NCBI GenBank assembly: GCA_964444835.1
Contig: CAYUIT010000011.1
Coordinates: forward strand, 23,535-87,534
Direction: 5' to 3'
Length of the DNA stretch: 64,000 nt
From: CADEED01 sp964444835
GTDB lineage: Bacteria; Pseudomonadota; Gammaproteobacteria; Steroidobacterales; Steroidobacteraceae
Shown here: positions 62,277 to 64,000 of the stretch, piece by piece
Layout: every line of letters begins with the position of its first letter
Numbering within the stretch: position 1 is the stretch's first letter
Translations under genes and position numbers: made by a program
The notes under the pieces: generated by a model
What the model saw: the letters and a program-made list of their open reading frames with translations, nothing else
What the model was told of the DNA's origin: nothing
Databases searched by the model: none

Positions 62277-64000
62277 TCACGCTCTTTGACGCGCTCGTCT
62301 TACAGCCGCTTGGAGGGTCAGGAGCAGGAGTAACGCCAGCGAAAACGCCTCGAACCGACCGCCGACACGCAGGTTCTCAGTGCCAGAGCCGCCGTTGGCA
62401 TCATCGTCCGTGATGGTGACCGTTAGGCTACTCGGCGATCCTTGGGACGCGCCACTCGCGTTGGTCAAGTCAACCGTGAACGTCTCGGCGCTCTCTTGAG
62501 CCGAGTCGTTAGCGATCGTCACCGTGAACGTCTTGTTCGCCGTGTCGCCCGCAGCCCAGTTCAACGTGCCACTGGCGCTCGTGTAATCGCTGCCTGCCGT
62601 CGCCGTGACTGCGGTTGTCGTGTACTGCACCGAGGCCGTACCGTTCGATCCGCCCGTACGCGAGACGGTGACGGTCACGGTTCCCGCGGCCTCGCCCACG
62701 CTTTGCGTCGCGGCCGTGAACTGCAACGTGCCCGGTGTAACAACCGGCGCGTCGTCATCGGTAATCGTGATGGTCGAGGTCGACGGCGAGCCCAACGTCG
62801 CCCCGCTCGCATTGCTCAGCGCGATTGAGAAGCTCTCGTTAGTCTCCTGTTGCGTGTCGTTGCTGATCGCAATGTTCACCGTGCGGCTCGTACCGTCGCC
62901 ATCCGCCCAGTTCAGCGTGCCGCTCGCGCTCGTGAAGTCGCTCCCTGCCGTCGCTGTGCCTGCCGCCGTCGCGTACTGCACCGACGCCGCACCACTCGTG
63001 CCGCCGGCGCGCGATACCGTCACGGTCACCGTACCCGCGGCTTCGCCAACACTTTGTGTCGACGCCGTGAACTGCAGCGTGCCCGGCGTGACAACGGGTG
63101 CATCATCATCGGCAATCGTGATGGTGGCTGTCGTCGGTGTGCCCAACGTGGCACCGGTCGCGCTCGAAAGATTTACCGTGAACGTTTCCGAACTCTCCTG
63201 AGTCGAGTCGTTAGCGATCGTGACGGTGAAGGTCTTGCTGGCAGTGTCACCGGCGGCCCAATTCAAGGTACCGCTGGCACTCGTATAGTCGCTGCTCGCC
63301 GTCGCCGTACCCGCCGCTGTGGCGTACTGCACCGACGCCGCACCGCTTGAGCCGCCCGTGCGCGACACTGTCACGGTCACCGTACCAGCAGCTTCTGCAA
63401 CGCTTTGCGCTGCAGTGGTGAACTGCAGCGTCCCTGGCGTGACGACAGGCGCATCATCATCGTTGATCGTGATAGTCGAGGTCGTCGGTGTGCCCAACGT
63501 CGCACCCGTCACACCCGAAAGACTCACCGTGAATGACTCCGAATTCTCTTGAGTCGCGTCGTTAGTGATTGCGACCGTGAAGGTCTTGTTCGTGGTGTCG
63601 CCCGCAGCCCAGTTCAACGTGCCACTGGCGCTCGTGTAATCGCTGCCTGCCGTCGCCGTGCCCGCCGCTGTGGCGTACTGCACCGAGGCCGCGCCGCTTG
63701 AGCCGCCTGTTCGCGAAACAGTCACGGTCACTGTGCCCGCGGCTTCGCCGACAGTCTGCGTCGACGCCGTGAACTGCAGCGTGCCCGGTGTCACAACCGG
63801 CGCGTCGTCATCCGTGATCGTGATGGTGGAGACCGTCGGTGCGCCCAGCGTCGCGCCGGTCGCACCGGACAAATTCACCGTGAAGTTCTCGGCGCTTTCC
63901 TGCACCGAGTCGTTAGCGATTGTCACCGTGAAGGTCTTGTTCGCCGTGTCGCCCGCAGCCCAGTTCAACGTGCCACTGGCGCTCGTGTAATCGCTGCCTG
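62277..64000 (-). CDS. Calx-beta repeat surface protein (partial, runs off window end)
   Basis: The frame is open to the window end, so the true start lies beyond 64000. At least 574 residues are visible, made of near-identical 117-residue Calx-beta units (GTLQFTA-TQ-VGEAAGTVTVTVSRTGGS, then SDYTSASGTLNWAAGD). Each has a DDDAP calcium-type turn at the junction. After the last unit comes a Gly-rich linker and a tail GGRFEAFSLALLLLLTLQ followed by Arg-rich RRARQRA, again like a GlyGly-CTERM-type sorting tail. It probably acts as a Ca-dependent adhesin. It is coupled to the LamG gene. Confidence 0.88.
   Translation of the reverse strand, partial: GSDYTSASGTLNWAAGDTANKTFTVTIANDSVQESAENFTVNLSGATGATLGAPTVSTITITDDDAPVVTPGTLQFTASTQTVGEAAGTVTVTVSRTGGSSGAASVQYATAAGTATAGSDYTSASGTLNWAAGDTTNKTFTVAITNDATQENSESFTVSLSGVTGATLGTPTTSTITINDDDAPVVTPGTLQFTTAAQSVAEAAGTVTVTVSRTGGSSGAASVQYATAAGTATASSDYTSASGTLNWAAGDTASKTFTVTIANDSTQESSETFTVNLSSATGATLGTPTTATITIADDDAPVVTPGTLQFTASTQSVGEAAGTVTVTVSRAGGTSGAASVQYATAAGTATAGSDFTSASGTLNWADGDGTSRTVNIAISNDTQQETNESFSIALSNASGATLGSPSTSTITITDDDAPVVTPGTLQFTAATQSVGEAAGTVTVTVSRTGGSNGTASVQYTTTAVTATAGSDYTSASGTLNWAAGDTANKTFTVTIANDSAQESAETFTVDLTNASGASQGSPSSLTVTITDDDANGGSGTENLRVGGRFEAFSLALLLLLTLQAAVRRARQRA
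62398..64000 (-). repeat. Tandem 351-bp Calx-beta repeats
   Basis: Equivalent junctions lie at 62398, 62749, 63100, 63451 and 63802, so the unit is exactly 351 bp (117 codons) each time. Four full copies and part of a fifth are in the window. Copies are nearly the same at the DNA level, which implies recent duplication or ongoing homogenisation and makes the region prone to length change and mis-assembly. Confidence 0.92.

Noticed and set aside
62398..64000. CRISPR array
   Set aside because: Units are 351 bp, coding and contiguous with no unique spacers. They are Calx-beta domains.
1..64000. tRNA, rRNA, integrase or phage genes
   Set aside because: None recognised on either strand by eye; a covariance or HMM scan could still find a weak one.

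Overview
The window is high-GC DNA, dense with genes and organised in short operons with 4-bp ATGA overlaps. It looks like the chromosome of a free-living proteobacterium, most likely a gammaproteobacterium. Pointers are a cobalamin riboswitch driving btuFCD, rimO, glmS, a WbpB/E/D/I-type nucleotide-sugar route, exosortase-associated exopolysaccharide (EPS) families and a Tat-exported molybdenum hydroxylase. The placement is an inference from gene families, not from a marker gene. I found no tRNA, rRNA, CRISPR array, transposase or phage gene. An assembly gap lies at 55-154, and the same 54 bases sit on both sides of it.

Layout. 1-9.2 kb: a partial beta-CASP hydrolase, a two-subunit molybdenum hydroxylase, a secreted M20 amidohydrolase, a GT4 glycosyltransferase behind a perfect 16-bp palindrome, and a WD40/COG0523 metallochaperone pair. 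9.3-12.3 kb: B12 riboswitch plus btuFCD. 12.2-28.6 kb: mixed housekeeping and hypothetical genes, including a trehalose-phosphatase-like gene with a degraded active site, a PurD-like ATP-grasp protein, a DUF937-OmpA fusion, rimO and glmS. 28.7-49 kb: a surface-polysaccharide region. It holds a beta-barrel, a Wza-type export protein, a DVED-type deacetylase, a flippase, a lysylphosphatidylglycerol-synthase-like membrane protein, an acyl-carrier cassette (ACP, ligase, reductase, acyltransferase), a second deacetylase, the WbpB/E/D/I set, two UDP-sugar 2-epimerases, an epimerase/dehydratase, a flavin oxidoreductase and a GT2. 49-58.6 kb: a translationally coupled operon of a two-module non-ribosomal peptide synthetase (NRPS), a SyrD/PvdE-type exporter and an Sfp-type phosphopantetheinyl transferase. 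58.9-64 kb: three secreted surface proteins built from jelly-roll, Ig-like, LamG and Calx-beta modules. Two of them end in a Gly/hydrophobic/Arg tail like a sorting signal.

How it fits together. The 29-49 kb block probably makes and exports a polysaccharide containing a 2,3-diacetamido-uronic acid, perhaps acylated by the ACP cassette. The NRPS most likely makes a short N-acylated peptide ending in glycine, since the second adenylation domain carries the full Gly code. The phosphopantetheinyl transferase downstream could activate the NRPS carriers and perhaps the EPS ACP. The most unusual points are the thioesterase with Cys in place of Ser and no visible catalytic His, and a heptamer, CTAACAA, scattered through the whole window about once per 1.4 kb in both orientations.
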